Counted from the first letter of the stretch, positions 26,530 through 34,888 are shown. The stretch is DNA of 64,000 bases from Solirubrobacteraceae bacterium (GCA_029263125.1 JAJCYD010000010.1:20753-84752); one strand, 5' to 3'. A program made the numbers and translations. The notes: generated by a model not told the origin, from the letters alone.

Positions 26530-28023
26530 GTGAGCGTGCCGGCCCCAACATCGACCGGCCGGCCGGATCTGAGCGTCGGTCTGCGCATCCGTGCCGCGCG
26601 CGGCACGATCGTCAACGCGGTCTTCCTGACGAGCATCAACACGCTCGCGCTCGTGCGCGGATTCCTCGTCGCGGCGTTTCTGACCAACGCCGAGTACGGG
26701 GTGTGGGGCGTCGTGCTCGTCGTCCTGGCCACGCTGGCGCTCCTGCGCCAGATCGGGATCGGCGACAAGTTCATCCAGCAGGACGAGGCTGACCAGGAGC
26801 GCGCGTTTCGCAAGGCGATGACGTTCGAGGTCGGGCTCGCCGCGATCGCGTTCGTCGGCGGCGTCGCCCTGGTACCGGCGCTCGCCGCGGTCCTTGGGAC
26901 ACCGGAGATCATCGCGCCGGCGCTCGTGTCGCTGCTCGTGATCCCCGCCTACGCGCTGCAGGCGCCGTTGTGGATCTTCTACCGCGAGATGGACTTCGTC
27001 CGCCAGCGCAAGATCCAGGCGACCGACCCCGTGCTCGGGTTCGTCGTCGCCGTGATCCTGCTGATCGCGGGCGCCGGATACTGGGCGCTGATCGTCGGGA
27101 TCGTCTTCGGCGCCTGGGCGGGAGCGTTCTTCTCACTGCGCGCGTGCCGCTACCGGCTGGGGTTCGCCTTCGATCGCGAGACGCTGCGGGCCTACGCAAC
27201 CTTCAGCTGGCCGCTGCTGTTCGCGGGTGGGGGCGCGGTCGTCGTCGGGCAGGGCCTGGTGATCGTCGGCGAGGCGAAGCTCGGCCTGGCGGGCGTGGGC
27301 ATCATCGCGCTGGCGTCGGTGATCTCGCAGTACTCCGACCGCGCCGATCAGGTCGTCACCCAGACGATCTACCCGACGATCTGCGCCGTCAAGGACCGCG
27401 CCGACCTGCTCTACGAGGCGTTCGTGAAGTCCAATCGCCTCGCGGTCATGTGGGGCGCGCCGTTCGGGCTCGGGCTCGCGCTGTTCGCCGAGGATCTCGT
27501 CGCGTTCGCGATCGGCGAGAAGTGGCGCCCGGGGATCGGGCTCATGCAGGCGATCGGGGTCAGCGTCGCCGTTCACCAGATCGGCTTCAACTGGGACGCC
27601 TTCTACCGTGCGCTCGGGCGCACGAAGCCGATCGGCATCGCCGCCGCGATCGGGATCGTCGCGTTCGTCGGGATCGCGCTGCCGCTGCTCGCGACCGAGG
27701 GGCTGGCCGGCCTGGCCCTGGCGACGCTGATCGTCGAGGGCGTGAACTTCGCGGTGCGGATGTTCTTCCTGCGGCGCCTGTTTGACTCCTTTCGCCTGAT
27801 CCGCCACACCGCGAGGGCGCTGCTGCCCAGCATTCCGGCGGTCGGGATCGTCGTCGCGATCCGGCTGGTGGCGGGGGAGGAGTCCACGCGCCTAGCGGCG
27901 GCCGGCATGGTCGCGCTCTACGTGCTGGTCACGATCGTGGCGACGGCGTACTTCGAGCGGCGGCTGCTGTCTGAGATGCGGGACTACCTGCGGCGTCGTC
28001 CGGGGGTGGGGGCCGCGACGTGA
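26530..28023 (+). CDS. Polysaccharide flippase (Wzx/MOP superfamily)
   Basis: 497 residues from a GTG, about 12-14 helices. The opening AARGTIVNAVFLTSINTLALVRGFLVAAFLTNAEYGVWGVVLVVL matches the O-antigen/teichoic acid flippase family. Such proteins move undecaprenyl-linked oligosaccharides across the membrane, fitting the surrounding glycosyltransferases, deacetylases and acyltransferase. The stop overlaps the crcB start (GTGA), so the fluoride-channel genes are on the same transcript. Confidence 0.85.
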   Translation: MSVPAPTSTGRPDLSVGLRIRAARGTIVNAVFLTSINTLALVRGFLVAAFLTNAEYGVWGVVLVVLATLALLRQIGIGDKFIQQDEADQERAFRKAMTFEVGLAAIAFVGGVALVPALAAVLGTPEIIAPALVSLLVIPAYALQAPLWIFYREMDFVRQRKIQATDPVLGFVVAVILLIAGAGYWALIVGIVFGAWAGAFFSLRACRYRLGFAFDRETLRAYATFSWPLLFAGGGAVVVGQGLVIVGEAKLGLAGVGIIALASVISQYSDRADQVVTQTIYPTICAVKDRADLLYEAFVKSNRLAVMWGAPFGLGLALFAEDLVAFAIGEKWRPGIGLMQAIGVSVAVHQIGFNWDAFYRALGRTKPIGIAAAIGIVAFVGIALPLLATEGLAGLALATLIVEGVNFAVRMFFLRRLFDSFRLIRHTARALLPSIPAVGIVVAIRLVAGEESTRLAAAGMVALYVLVTIVATAYFERRLLSEMRDYLRRRPGVGAAT

Positions 28024-28418
28024 CGCGCCCGGACCCGCGTGAACTGCTCGCGATCTTCGCCGGCGGCTTCGTCGGAGCCATCGCCCGCGTGGCCCTGTCG
28101 GAGAGCCTGCCGGCCGACCCGGGCCAGTGGCCGTGGGCGACGTTCGCGGCGAACATCGCGGGCGCCCTGGTGCTGGGGTACTTCGGTGCGCTGCTGCACG
28201 AGCGCCGGCCGATCCCCAGCACCCGCCTGCGCTTCGTCGGCACGGGGCTGTGCGGCGCGCTGACGACGTTCTCGGCGATGCAGCTGGAGATCCTGCGGAT
28301 GCTCGACGGCGCGCACTACGCGCTGGCGGCCGCGTACGCGCTGATCGGCATCGGCGCCGGCGTCGCGGCCGTCGCTCTGGCGACGAGCGCCGGACGGCGC
28401 GTGCTGAAGACGACGTGA
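28020..28418 (+). CDS. crcB: Fluoride ion channel CrcB/FluC, subunit 1
   Basis: 132 residues, four membrane helices. CrcB motifs: GGFVGAIARVAL near the N-terminus, WATFAANIAGALVLGYFGAL (the conserved Asn of the fluoride pore) and GLCGALTTFSAMQLE (TTFS). Proteins of this family form a dual-topology channel that expels fluoride. GTG start overlapping the flippase stop and GTGA overlap with the second copy: a heteromeric pair, as usual in Gram-positive bacteria. No fluoride riboswitch is visible because the gene has no leader of its own. Confidence 0.92.
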   Translation: MTRPDPRELLAIFAGGFVGAIARVALSESLPADPGQWPWATFAANIAGALVLGYFGALLHERRPIPSTRLRFVGTGLCGALTTFSAMQLEILRMLDGAHYALAAAYALIGIGAGVAAVALATSAGRRVLKTT

Positions 28419-28786
28419 GCGCGCCGGTCGTCATCGCGGTGGGGCTGCTGGGCGGCGCGGGAGCCGTCGCGCGCTTCCTCGTCGACGGCGCGGTCAGCCT
28501 CCGCCTGGGACGGGGGTTTCCGTTTGGCATCCTGGCCGTCAACCTCAGCGGGACGTTCGTGCTCGGCCTGCTCGCCGGCGTCGCGCTGGGCGGCGACGCC
28601 TACCGGCTGCTGGCCGCCGGCCTGCTCGGCGCCTACACGACGTTCAGCACGTGGGTCTTCGACAGCCATCTGCTGGGTGAGGAGGGGCGTCGCGATCTCG
28701 CGCTCGTGAACCTCGCGGCGAGTCTCGTGCTCGGACTTGGCGCGGTCTGGCTGGGTCGCGAGCTGGGGTTGGCGCTCAGCGGGTGA
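28415..28786 (+). CDS. crcB: Fluoride ion channel CrcB/FluC, subunit 2
   Basis: 123 residues from the GTG at 28415. Same motifs as subunit 1: LLGGAGAVARFLVDG, FPFGILAVNLSGTFVLGLLAG (pore Asn) and LLGAYTTFSTWVFDS. It overlaps the first copy by four bases, consistent with co-translation of a heterodimer. Its last 11 bases overlap the convergent 52-residue membrane protein gene. Confidence 0.93.
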   Translation: MSAPVVIAVGLLGGAGAVARFLVDGAVSLRLGRGFPFGILAVNLSGTFVLGLLAGVALGGDAYRLLAAGLLGAYTTFSTWVFDSHLLGEEGRRDLALVNLAASLVLGLGAVWLGRELGLALSG

Positions 28787-28934
28787 GGATGACGACGAGC
28801 AGCACGACGACGATCGCCACCAGCAGCCCGGCGCCGATGCTGTAGGTCTGCCACTGCGCGCGCCAGAAGGCCTGCCGGGCAGGGTCGCTGGTGTTGCGGG
28901 GCTCGGGCTCGTCGTCGTCCACAGGGTCACCCAT
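28776..28934 (-). CDS. Small single-pass membrane protein, 52 aa
   Basis: A 52-residue protein from ATG at 28934: an acidic head (MGDPVDDDEPEPRNTSDPAR), a short WRAQWQTY segment and one strongly hydrophobic helix (GAGLLVAIVVVLLVVILTR) at the C-terminus. Its ATG overlaps the TAA stop of the GT2 gene (TAATG), which argues strongly that it is real and translationally coupled. A tail-anchored accessory of the glycan machinery is conceivable; no family recognised. Confidence 0.65.
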   Translation of the reverse strand: MGDPVDDDEPEPRNTSDPARQAFWRAQWQTYSIGAGLLVAIVVVLLVVILTR

Positions 28935-29878
28935 TATGCGACCGCGTCGGGCGGGCGTAGGTAGACGCCCAGCTCGTCGAGGCCGGGCACGCGCGCATCC
29001 TGGATCTCGCGCCGTTCGCGCAGCAGGCGGGGGAGCCTCGCCAGGCCGGCGACGCGGCCGATCAGCTCGATGCCGGCCAGCCGCCGCGGGCGGTTGCAGC
29101 GCAGCTCGGTCAGCCAGCGCCGCGACAGGCGCAGCGGTCCGGTCTCGGGCAAACAGCGGACCGCGCACCAGACGCTGTTGCGCGCGACGTAGAACCGCCC
29201 CCTGGCAAGCGAACGTGTCGTGGCGCCGAGCTGGTGCACGACGCGCGCGGCGGGCACCAGCAGTGCGTGGTAGCCGGCCAGGACCGCGCGGAAGGCGAGG
29301 TCGACGTCCTCGTAGTAGAGAAAGAAGCGCTCCTCGTAGCCGCCGAGCCGGTCGAAGACGTCGCGGCGAAAGACCGGCGCTGCGCCGGGGGCCGCGAAGA
29401 CCCGGTAGGGCTCGGCCGGGAGGTCCGACAGCGGCCGGTCGCGCAGCAGCTTGTAGGCGTAGCCCTCCGGCGAGTACTGGTCGCCGGCGCTCTCGATGCG
29501 CCCGGTGGTCGCGCTGACCAGCACGCTTCCCAGCGCCCAGGTCTTGTCGTCGCGGGGTGCCGCGGTGAGCAGCTCCAGCCAGTCAGGCGCGGGTGTCGCG
29601 TCGGAGTTCAGGACGCACACCCACGGCGCGCTCGTCGTGGCGACGCCACGGTTGGCGCCGCCCGCGAAGCCGTGATTGCGCCCCAGCTGCAGCGTCTGGA
29701 CGTGCGGGTGGTGTGCGTGCAGCAGCGCCAGCGAGCCGTCGCGCGAGCCGTTGTCGGCGACGACGATCTGCGCGGGCGCGAGCGTCTGGGCTGCCAGCGC
29801 GGCGAGACAGGCGGGCAGCAGTCGCTCGCCGTCGTAGTTGACGATCACGACTGCGACATCCGTGGGGGCGGCGGTCAC
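28934..29878 (-). CDS. Glycosyltransferase family 2
   Basis: 314 residues. GT-A fold: VAVVIVNYDGERLLPACLAAL at the N-terminus, VVADNGSRDGSLALL, nucleotide-binding NHGFAGGANRGVATT, the metal-binding NSDA (DXD equivalent), and the acceptor-site EERFFLYYEDVDLAFRAVLAGY. This is the rhamnosyltransferase-like subgroup, which extends surface polysaccharides at the cytosolic face. It lies downstream of the acyltransferase gene, across a 55-base palindrome. Confidence 0.92.
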   Translation of the reverse strand: MTAAPTDVAVVIVNYDGERLLPACLAALAAQTLAPAQIVVADNGSRDGSLALLHAHHPHVQTLQLGRNHGFAGGANRGVATTSAPWVCVLNSDATPAPDWLELLTAAPRDDKTWALGSVLVSATTGRIESAGDQYSPEGYAYKLLRDRPLSDLPAEPYRVFAAPGAAPVFRRDVFDRLGGYEERFFLYYEDVDLAFRAVLAGYHALLVPAARVVHQLGATTRSLARGRFYVARNSVWCAVRCLPETGPLRLSRRWLTELRCNRPRRLAGIELIGRVAGLARLPRLLRERREIQDARVPGLDELGVYLRPPDAVA

Positions 29879-29893
29879 GGCGAGGTCATCGAG

Positions 29894-29948
29894 CGGGGGG
29901 TGTGTCGAATGACTCGTGCATGCCGCGACTCATTCGACACACCCCCCG
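29894..29948. repeat. 19-bp perfect inverted repeat between acyltransferase and GT2 genes
   Basis: Left arm 29894-29912 (six G followed by TGTGTCGAATGA, preceded by C) is the exact reverse complement of right arm 29930-29948; the loop is 17 bases. The right arm contains the stop codon and last codons of the acyltransferase gene. Both flanking genes run on the minus strand, so it can form a very stable mRNA hairpin between them. There is no T-tract. It may be a terminator/attenuator, or a mobile palindromic repeat. Confidence 0.7.
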
Positions 29949-30646
29949 GGCTCAGGCCCGGGGTCGTAGGCGGCGATGAAGGCATCGATGTCGGCGCTGT
30001 TCAGCGAGCCGACGCGCTGCTTGACGATCTCGGTCGGCCACTGCCACCACGCGATCCGCAGCAGCGCCGCGATCTGCCCGTCGCTGAAGCGCTGGCCGAT
30101 CTGCGTGGCCGGGACGCCGCCGACGATCGCGTAGGGCGCGACGTCGCGTGTCACGAGCGCGCGCGCCGCGATCACGGCTCCGGGGCCGATCGTCACGCCC
30201 GACATCACGACCGCGCCCCGCGCCAGCCACGCGTCGCCGCCGATGTGGATGTCCCCGCGGCCGTGGACCGAGCCGTCCTCATAGGCGCCGGGCATGCCGA
30301 GCATGCCGCGGATCGGGTACTGCGAGACCCAGTCGGTGCGGTGCATGCCACCGCAGTAGACCTCGACGCCGCGGGCGATCGAGACGAAGTTGTCGACGAC
30401 GATTCGCCCCGTGTCGCCCTTGAACCAGTGCACGACGGGCGGCACGTAGCTCTCGCGGCCCATCACCAGCCGGCCCTCGGCGATGTGGCCCTTGGCGTCC
30501 TCGTCGAGTTCGATCAGGCCCTCGGCGGTGCTCATCGCAAGCGAGCGCCTGGCGAGCACGATCGCGTCGGCGCGCGCGCGCACGTGGCCGGCCCGCGCCA
30601 CGGCGCCGCGCAGCAGATCGATTGCGCGTCGGCCCCGGCCTGGCAT
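29930..30646 (-). CDS. Hexapeptide-repeat acyltransferase
   Basis: 238 residues from the ATG at 30646. Left-handed beta-helix with hexapeptide repeats (IHIGGDAWLARGAVVMSGVTIGPGAVIAARALVTRDVAPYAIVGGVPA). The segment IVVDNFVSIARGVEVYCGGMHRTDWVSQYPI places it in the xenobiotic/CatB-like acetyltransferase group, with the catalytic His in GMHRTDW. The context indicates O- or N-acylation of a surface glycan. The C-terminal codons lie inside a 19-bp inverted repeat. Divergent from the methyltransferase at 30694. Confidence 0.87.
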   Translation of the reverse strand: MPGRGRRAIDLLRGAVARAGHVRARADAIVLARRSLAMSTAEGLIELDEDAKGHIAEGRLVMGRESYVPPVVHWFKGDTGRIVVDNFVSIARGVEVYCGGMHRTDWVSQYPIRGMLGMPGAYEDGSVHGRGDIHIGGDAWLARGAVVMSGVTIGPGAVIAARALVTRDVAPYAIVGGVPATQIGQRFSDGQIAALLRIAWWQWPTEIVKQRVGSLNSADIDAFIAAYDPGPEPGGCVE

Positions 30647-30693
30647 CGCGTCGCAGGCTAACGGCTCCGCGCGCGCCGCTACGCTCGCGGTCA

Positions 30694-31398
30694 GTGGCAG
30701 CCGATCCCGCGCTCGCGGAGCTCTATGAGGACAAGGCGCAGACGTACGCCGCCTTCGGCAACGGCGTGATCGCCGATCACGCGATCCGCCTGCTGCCCGA
30801 GCAGGGTCGCGTGCTCGATCTCGGCTGTGCGTCCGGCGGCCTGCTGGCGCTGCTGCGCCCGCGCGCCGCGCACCTCGCCGGCCTGGAGCTGTCGGCGACG
30901 GCCGCCCGCGCCGCCGCGCGGATCGCTGACGTGGTCGTGCAGGGAGCGATCGAGGACCCCGAGCTGCCCTTTGAGCCCGACGCCTTCGACCTGGTCGTGC
31001 TCGCCGACGTGCTGGAGCATCTCGCCGACCCGGTCGCGGCGCTGCGCCGTGCCGCGGGATGGGCGCGCCCGGGCGCCACGATCCTGCTGAGCGTCCCGAA
31101 CATCGTGCACTGGCAGGCGCGCCTGACGCTCGCCCGCGGGCGCTGGCCGGCGGCCGAGAGCGGGACGTTCGACGCAAGCCACCTGCGCTGGTTCACCCGC
31201 GCGACGGTCGCCGAGCTGATGGCGCAGGCCGGCCTCGTCGACGCGCAGCTCGACGCGGTCGTTCCCGCGCTGCGCAACCACCTGGCGCTGCCGGGCCGCG
31301 TGGACCGCCGGGTCGAGCCGCTGTGGCAGGCGCTCGGCCGCCGCGCTCCCGGGCTGCTCGGCTACCAGGTCGTGGGGATCGCCCGGCGCCCGCGGTGA
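30694..31398 (+). CDS. SAM-dependent methyltransferase, class I
   Basis: 234 residues from a GTG at 30694. The SAM site is seen as VLDLGCASGGLLALL, then GLELSATAARAAA, then FDLVVLADVLEHLADPVAALRRAAGWARPGATILLSVPNI, the UbiG/methyltransf_11-like pattern. The HLRWFTRATVAELMAQAGL element is common in methyltransferases of glycan clusters. Likely modifies a sugar or lipid of the surface polymer; the acceptor is unknown. Second methyltransferase follows 30 bases later. Confidence 0.87.
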   Translation: MAADPALAELYEDKAQTYAAFGNGVIADHAIRLLPEQGRVLDLGCASGGLLALLRPRAAHLAGLELSATAARAAARIADVVVQGAIEDPELPFEPDAFDLVVLADVLEHLADPVAALRRAAGWARPGATILLSVPNIVHWQARLTLARGRWPAAESGTFDASHLRWFTRATVAELMAQAGLVDAQLDAVVPALRNHLALPGRVDRRVEPLWQALGRRAPGLLGYQVVGIARRPR

Positions 31399-31428
31399 TC
31401 GACCGAAGCCATATGCTCGCCACCGCCC

Positions 31429-32103
31429 ATGGGCCTGAGGACGATCCGCTACGACATGAACCACGGCGCCGCCCGGCGCATCCTGCAGCCGCCGCTGAAG
31501 GCGTGGGCGGCTGCGCGCTCGCCTGAGGACGAGGTGCTCGAGGTCGGCGCCGGCCACTACGACCACCGGCCGCTGTTCTCGTGCACGCTGACGAAGTTCG
31601 ACGCCGACGAGCAGCAGCGCCCCGACATCGTCGGCGACGCGCACGCGATGCCGATGGACGACGACCGCTTCGACGCCGCGCTGGCGATCTCCGTGCTCGA
31701 GCACGTCGAGGACCCCTACCAGGTGGTGCGCGAGATGTACCGGGTGCTCAAGCCCGGCGCCCCGGTCTTCGCGTGGATCCCGTTCACCTTCGGCGTGCAC
31801 GGCTTCCCGCAGGACGTCAGCCGCTTCACGACGTTCGGGATGCGGCGCCTGTTCGAGCGCGCGGGCTTCGAGGTCACGCGCGTCGACGAGAAGCCGTACT
31901 CCGGCGCGTTCCTGCAGCTCTCAAACCTCGTGCACTTCGTCCTGCCGCGCACCGACCACCGGCGCTGGATGCGCCCGCTGAACAAGGTCCTGTTCCTCGT
32001 CGCGCGGATGGGCTACCCGCTGGATCAGCGCTTTGGCAAGCTGCAGCTGAAGAACCTCTACACCGGCGCCGAGATCGAAGCGCGCAAGCCGGTCGCGACG
32101 TAG
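31429..32103 (+). CDS. SAM-dependent methyltransferase, class I
   Basis: 224 residues. Weakened motif I (EVLEVGAGHYDHRPLF) followed by FDADEQQRPDIVGDAHAMP, then FDAALAISVLEHVEDPYQVVREMYRVLKPGAPVFAWIPFTFGVHG. The SRFTTFGMRRLFERAGFEV segment is typical of methyltransferases in polysaccharide loci. It sits in a two-gene run with the preceding methyltransferase, so both probably act on the same polymer or lipid carrier. Confidence 0.85.
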   Translation: MGLRTIRYDMNHGAARRILQPPLKAWAAARSPEDEVLEVGAGHYDHRPLFSCTLTKFDADEQQRPDIVGDAHAMPMDDDRFDAALAISVLEHVEDPYQVVREMYRVLKPGAPVFAWIPFTFGVHGFPQDVSRFTTFGMRRLFERAGFEVTRVDEKPYSGAFLQLSNLVHFVLPRTDHRRWMRPLNKVLFLVARMGYPLDQRFGKLQLKNLYTGAEIEARKPVAT

Positions 32104-32194
32104 CCGTCACACCCGTTCGACGGTACGACAAGCCCACCGCATGGCCAGGCGCCTGCGGACTCGCCGGGGCGCCGACGCGTTCAGGCGCTGGCGA

Positions 32195-33037
32195 TCACGG
32201 CCGCGCACAGCGTGCTGTGGAGATCTGCCGCCCCTGCGGGCGACGACAGCTCGGAGCATCGGTTGACGAGCGGCTGGCGATCGCCGGCGGCTGACCGGGC
32301 ACCGACGACAGCAGCTCGGACACCGTCACGAACGTAAGACCCCGGCGACGCAGCTCGGGCAGGGCGAGCGTGAGCGTCGAGATCGCGCGCCCGGCGCCAT
32401 TGGGTGCGTCGTGGGCGAGCAGGATCGACCCCGGCCGCACCTGGTCAAGCAGCATCCGCGCCGCGATCCGCGGGTCGCGGCCGAAGGCCAGGCGATCGAT
32501 CGGGACGTCCCAGCCGACCATGCGCAGTCCGGCGGCGGCGGTCGCGGAGCTGACCCGCCGGTCAAAGAAGCCGTGCGGCGGGCGGAAGTACCGCGGCGCC
32601 CGCCCGGTGACGCGCCGCAGCGCCCGTGCGCCGCGCTGGATGTCCTCGCGGATCTCCGCCGCCGGCCGCGGAGGGAGCAGGTCATGAGACCACGTGTGGG
32701 TCTGCACCTCGTGTCCGGCGGCCAACTCCGAGCGGACGAGGTCCGGGTGGCGCTCCAGCCGGCGGCCGACGGCGAAGAACGTCGCGCGGATGTCGTTGGC
32801 GCGCAGGAACGCGAGGATCCGGCGCGTCGCCGAGGGCAGCGGGCCGTCGTCGAAGGTCAGCGCGATCTTACGCGGCCCGCCCCGGACGGCGACGATCGCG
32901 TTGTTGCGATCACCGAGATGGGCCGGCGAGAAGGCCAGGCGGGGCGGTGGCATGCGATCGCCGGCCGATCGCGCGGACGCCACGAGAACGCCGCAGAGCA
33001 GCACGAGCGCGACGACCGCGATCCGCCGCCAAGCCAC
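32195..33037 (-). CDS. Polysaccharide deacetylase (NodB/CE4 family), membrane-anchored
   Basis: 280 residues from a GTG, with an N-terminal signal/anchor helix (RRIAVVALVLLCGVLVASA). CE4 motifs complete: motif 1 ALTFDDGPLPSATRRIL, motif 2 HEVQTHTWSHDLL (the metal His pair), motif 3 YFRPPHGFFDRRV, motif 5 ILLAHDAP. Extracytoplasmic de-N-acetylation of peptidoglycan or surface polysaccharide. The C-terminal ~25 residues are Arg/Ser-rich and look disordered. Nine bases downstream of the small membrane protein gene. Confidence 0.9.
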   Translation of the reverse strand: MAWRRIAVVALVLLCGVLVASARSAGDRMPPPRLAFSPAHLGDRNNAIVAVRGGPRKIALTFDDGPLPSATRRILAFLRANDIRATFFAVGRRLERHPDLVRSELAAGHEVQTHTWSHDLLPPRPAAEIREDIQRGARALRRVTGRAPRYFRPPHGFFDRRVSSATAAAGLRMVGWDVPIDRLAFGRDPRIAARMLLDQVRPGSILLAHDAPNGAGRAISTLTLALPELRRRGLTFVTVSELLSSVPGQPPAIASRSSTDAPSCRRPQGRQISTARCARP

Positions 33038-33046
33038 GGTCGCGTG

Positions 33047-33520
33047 TCAGTCAGCCGTGGCGGCGCGGCGCTGCCGCGCCGCCCGCGCGAGCGTTAGGGC
33101 GATCCCGCCGACCAGGATGATCGCGAGCACGATCGCGAGGTTGCGGGGATAGTCGTATGGCAGCAGCGAGGGCTCGTTGGGGTCGCGGCCGTCGCCCCGG
33201 AGCACGGGAATGCTCATGACGACAAGCGTTGCGCAGACCGCGAGCGTCGCCTGGATGCCGCCTCGGATGGCTGCCGGCAGCAGCCGCGTGAGCAGGAACG
33301 CCACGATGACCACCGCAGGCGCGACGAGCGCGTCATGGGCGATGAGGCCTCCCACGACGTACTTGACCATATTGCCCGGACGCGTCTGCGAGCTGTTGGT
33401 CATCAGCCCGATCAAGCCGAACGTGAAGACGCCGCCGCCGATGATCAGGCCGATCCACCACGCAGGACCCGAAGGCGTCTCGGTCTCGTGGGTCTGCAGA
33501 TGCTCATCCTGTGCGTTCAC
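33047..33520 (-). CDS. Four-helix membrane protein, partner of the oxidoreductase
   Basis: 157 residues if started at the GTG at 33520, which overlaps the stop of the molybdopterin oxidoreductase gene (GTGA). Four hydrophobic helices are visible (WWIGLIIGGGVFTFGLIGLM, YVVGGLIAHDALVAPAVVIVAFLL, IQATLAVCATLVVMSIPVL, LAIVLAIILVGGIALTLA). I do not recognise a family. Translational coupling suggests it works with the oxidoreductase. Confidence 0.7.
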   Translation of the reverse strand: MNAQDEHLQTHETETPSGPAWWIGLIIGGGVFTFGLIGLMTNSSQTRPGNMVKYVVGGLIAHDALVAPAVVIVAFLLTRLLPAAIRGGIQATLAVCATLVVMSIPVLRGDGRDPNEPSLLPYDYPRNLAIVLAIILVGGIALTLARAARQRRAATAD

Positions 33521-34758
33521 GTGCGGACCTCGAGGGTGGTGACCCACTTCGTCTGCAGGACGCCGGGACGGTTGGGCGCGATCAGCCGGCAGGGGAAGCC
33601 GTGGTCGATGTGCAGCGGCTCGCCGTTGATGTCGAGCGCCAGCAGCGTGTCGTCCGCCCGCGCGAAGATCGTGTTGAGCTCGGAGGTGCGAAAGCTCTTT
33701 CGCATCTGCAGCGAGCGAACGATGATCTCGCCGCCTTCCGGCGCGCCGGCCCGTTCGAGCAGGTCTCGCACGCGAACGCCGCTCCAGACGCCGCTCGCGC
33801 TCCAGCCCTCGACGCAGGTGATCGGCAGATCAGCCTCGTGCTGGGGCATCGCTCGCAGATCGGCGATCGAGAGCTCCAGCGGGGTCTGCACATCGCCCGT
33901 CACGCGCAACCGGAATGCCGCGTCGATCGCGGTCTCGGTGACTCCGGCGGAGATCGCGCTGCGATTGATCGGGATGCCCTGCGGGCCGATGCCGGGCACC
34001 CGCGGGGCGAGCGCGGCCAGCTCCTTGAAGGGACGGAACGTCTGGCCGACGGTCGTGAGCGTCACCGCGCCGACAGCCGCGGCCGCGGCGCCGAGCGCGC
34101 CGCGGCGGCTCAGCGTTCCGGTCGGTGCCGGTGGCGATTCGGCGTGCGCCTCGGTCTCCTCGACGGGCTTTGCAAGCGCACGGCGTGTCTGGCGCATCTT
34201 CGCGCCGATGTGAATCATCAGGACGCCGATGAGCATCCATGATGCCCAGAAGTGCGTCACGACGAAGTTGAACTCCCAGGGATACCAGCCGACGGTGTTT
34301 GCCAGCCCGCTGAACAGCTGGAAGACGGCGAGCGCGACGAGCGCTCCGACGAACAGCCGCTCGGTCGCCTGGACGACGTTCTTGGCGGGCGGCCAGGTGA
34401 ACAGCAGCGGGTAGACGGTCCACAGCTTGAACAGCAGCAGCGGGATCGAGGCGATCCCCATGGCGACATGCGTGCCCTGCGTGACCCGGTACAGCCAACC
34501 GGGTGAAACCGGGGTTGACAAGAAGCCGATGTCGAGCGGGTTCTGGGCGAAGTGTGAGATGAGGCCCGTCGCAAAGCAGGTGAAGAACGTGACGGCGAGC
34601 GCCAGGCCGAGCCGCGCTGCGACGCCCTCGTCATGCAGGCGGCTGGTGAACGCGCCTTCCTGAAACGGACCCGGCGGGCGGTGGGCCTCCAGTCGCCGCG
34701 CGACGAACGCGACCGGGTCCTTGCCGGGCTTCAGCGGAGGCTGTGGACGGCGGGGCAC
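33517..34758 (-). CDS. Membrane cytochrome b-like / molybdopterin oxidoreductase fusion
   Basis: 413 residues. The N-terminal half (to ~210) has four helices, each with a well-placed His (LISHFAQ, GTHVAMG, VTHFWASW, LMIHIGA), suggesting a di-haem cytochrome b561-like unit. An internal LSRRGALGAAAAAVGAV segment resembles a TAT/anchor helix. The C-terminal half is a sulfite-oxidase/YedY-type molybdopterin domain: LPITCVEGWSASGVWSGV with the Mo-ligand Cys, and GFPCRLIAPNRPGVLQTKWV. It would pass electrons between the quinone pool and an extracytoplasmic Mo centre, possibly methionine-sulfoxide or other oxyanion reduction; substrate unknown. Confidence 0.85.
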   Translation of the reverse strand: MPRRPQPPLKPGKDPVAFVARRLEAHRPPGPFQEGAFTSRLHDEGVAARLGLALAVTFFTCFATGLISHFAQNPLDIGFLSTPVSPGWLYRVTQGTHVAMGIASIPLLLFKLWTVYPLLFTWPPAKNVVQATERLFVGALVALAVFQLFSGLANTVGWYPWEFNFVVTHFWASWMLIGVLMIHIGAKMRQTRRALAKPVEETEAHAESPPAPTGTLSRRGALGAAAAAVGAVTLTTVGQTFRPFKELAALAPRVPGIGPQGIPINRSAISAGVTETAIDAAFRLRVTGDVQTPLELSIADLRAMPQHEADLPITCVEGWSASGVWSGVRVRDLLERAGAPEGGEIIVRSLQMRKSFRTSELNTIFARADDTLLALDINGEPLHIDHGFPCRLIAPNRPGVLQTKWVTTLEVRT

Positions 34759-34888
34759 CGGGCCTCCCGTCGGGTGGTGTGCACGATGGTGACGATGGTG
34801 TGCAGCATATGTGCGCCGTATTACATGGTGCGAAACGCCCCGTCGATCCGGCTCGATCTCACCGACGGCCTGTCAGCATCGATGGCCT
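34759..34888. promoter_or_regulatory. Divergent control region with direct and inverted repeats
   Basis: The 130-base gap between divergent oxidoreductase and ABC-exporter operons is less GC-rich than its surroundings. It holds a tandem ACGATGGTG ACGATGGTG repeat ending at 34800 and an ATGT-N10-ACAT dyad at 34809-34826. A dyad of this type could bind a dimeric repressor such as a PadR-family protein. No regulator gene is adjacent, and the assignment is only by eye. Confidence 0.3.

Noticed and set aside
28300..28420. Fluoride riboswitch for crcB
   Set aside because: Both crcB genes overlap upstream coding sequence, leaving no leader for an aptamer.
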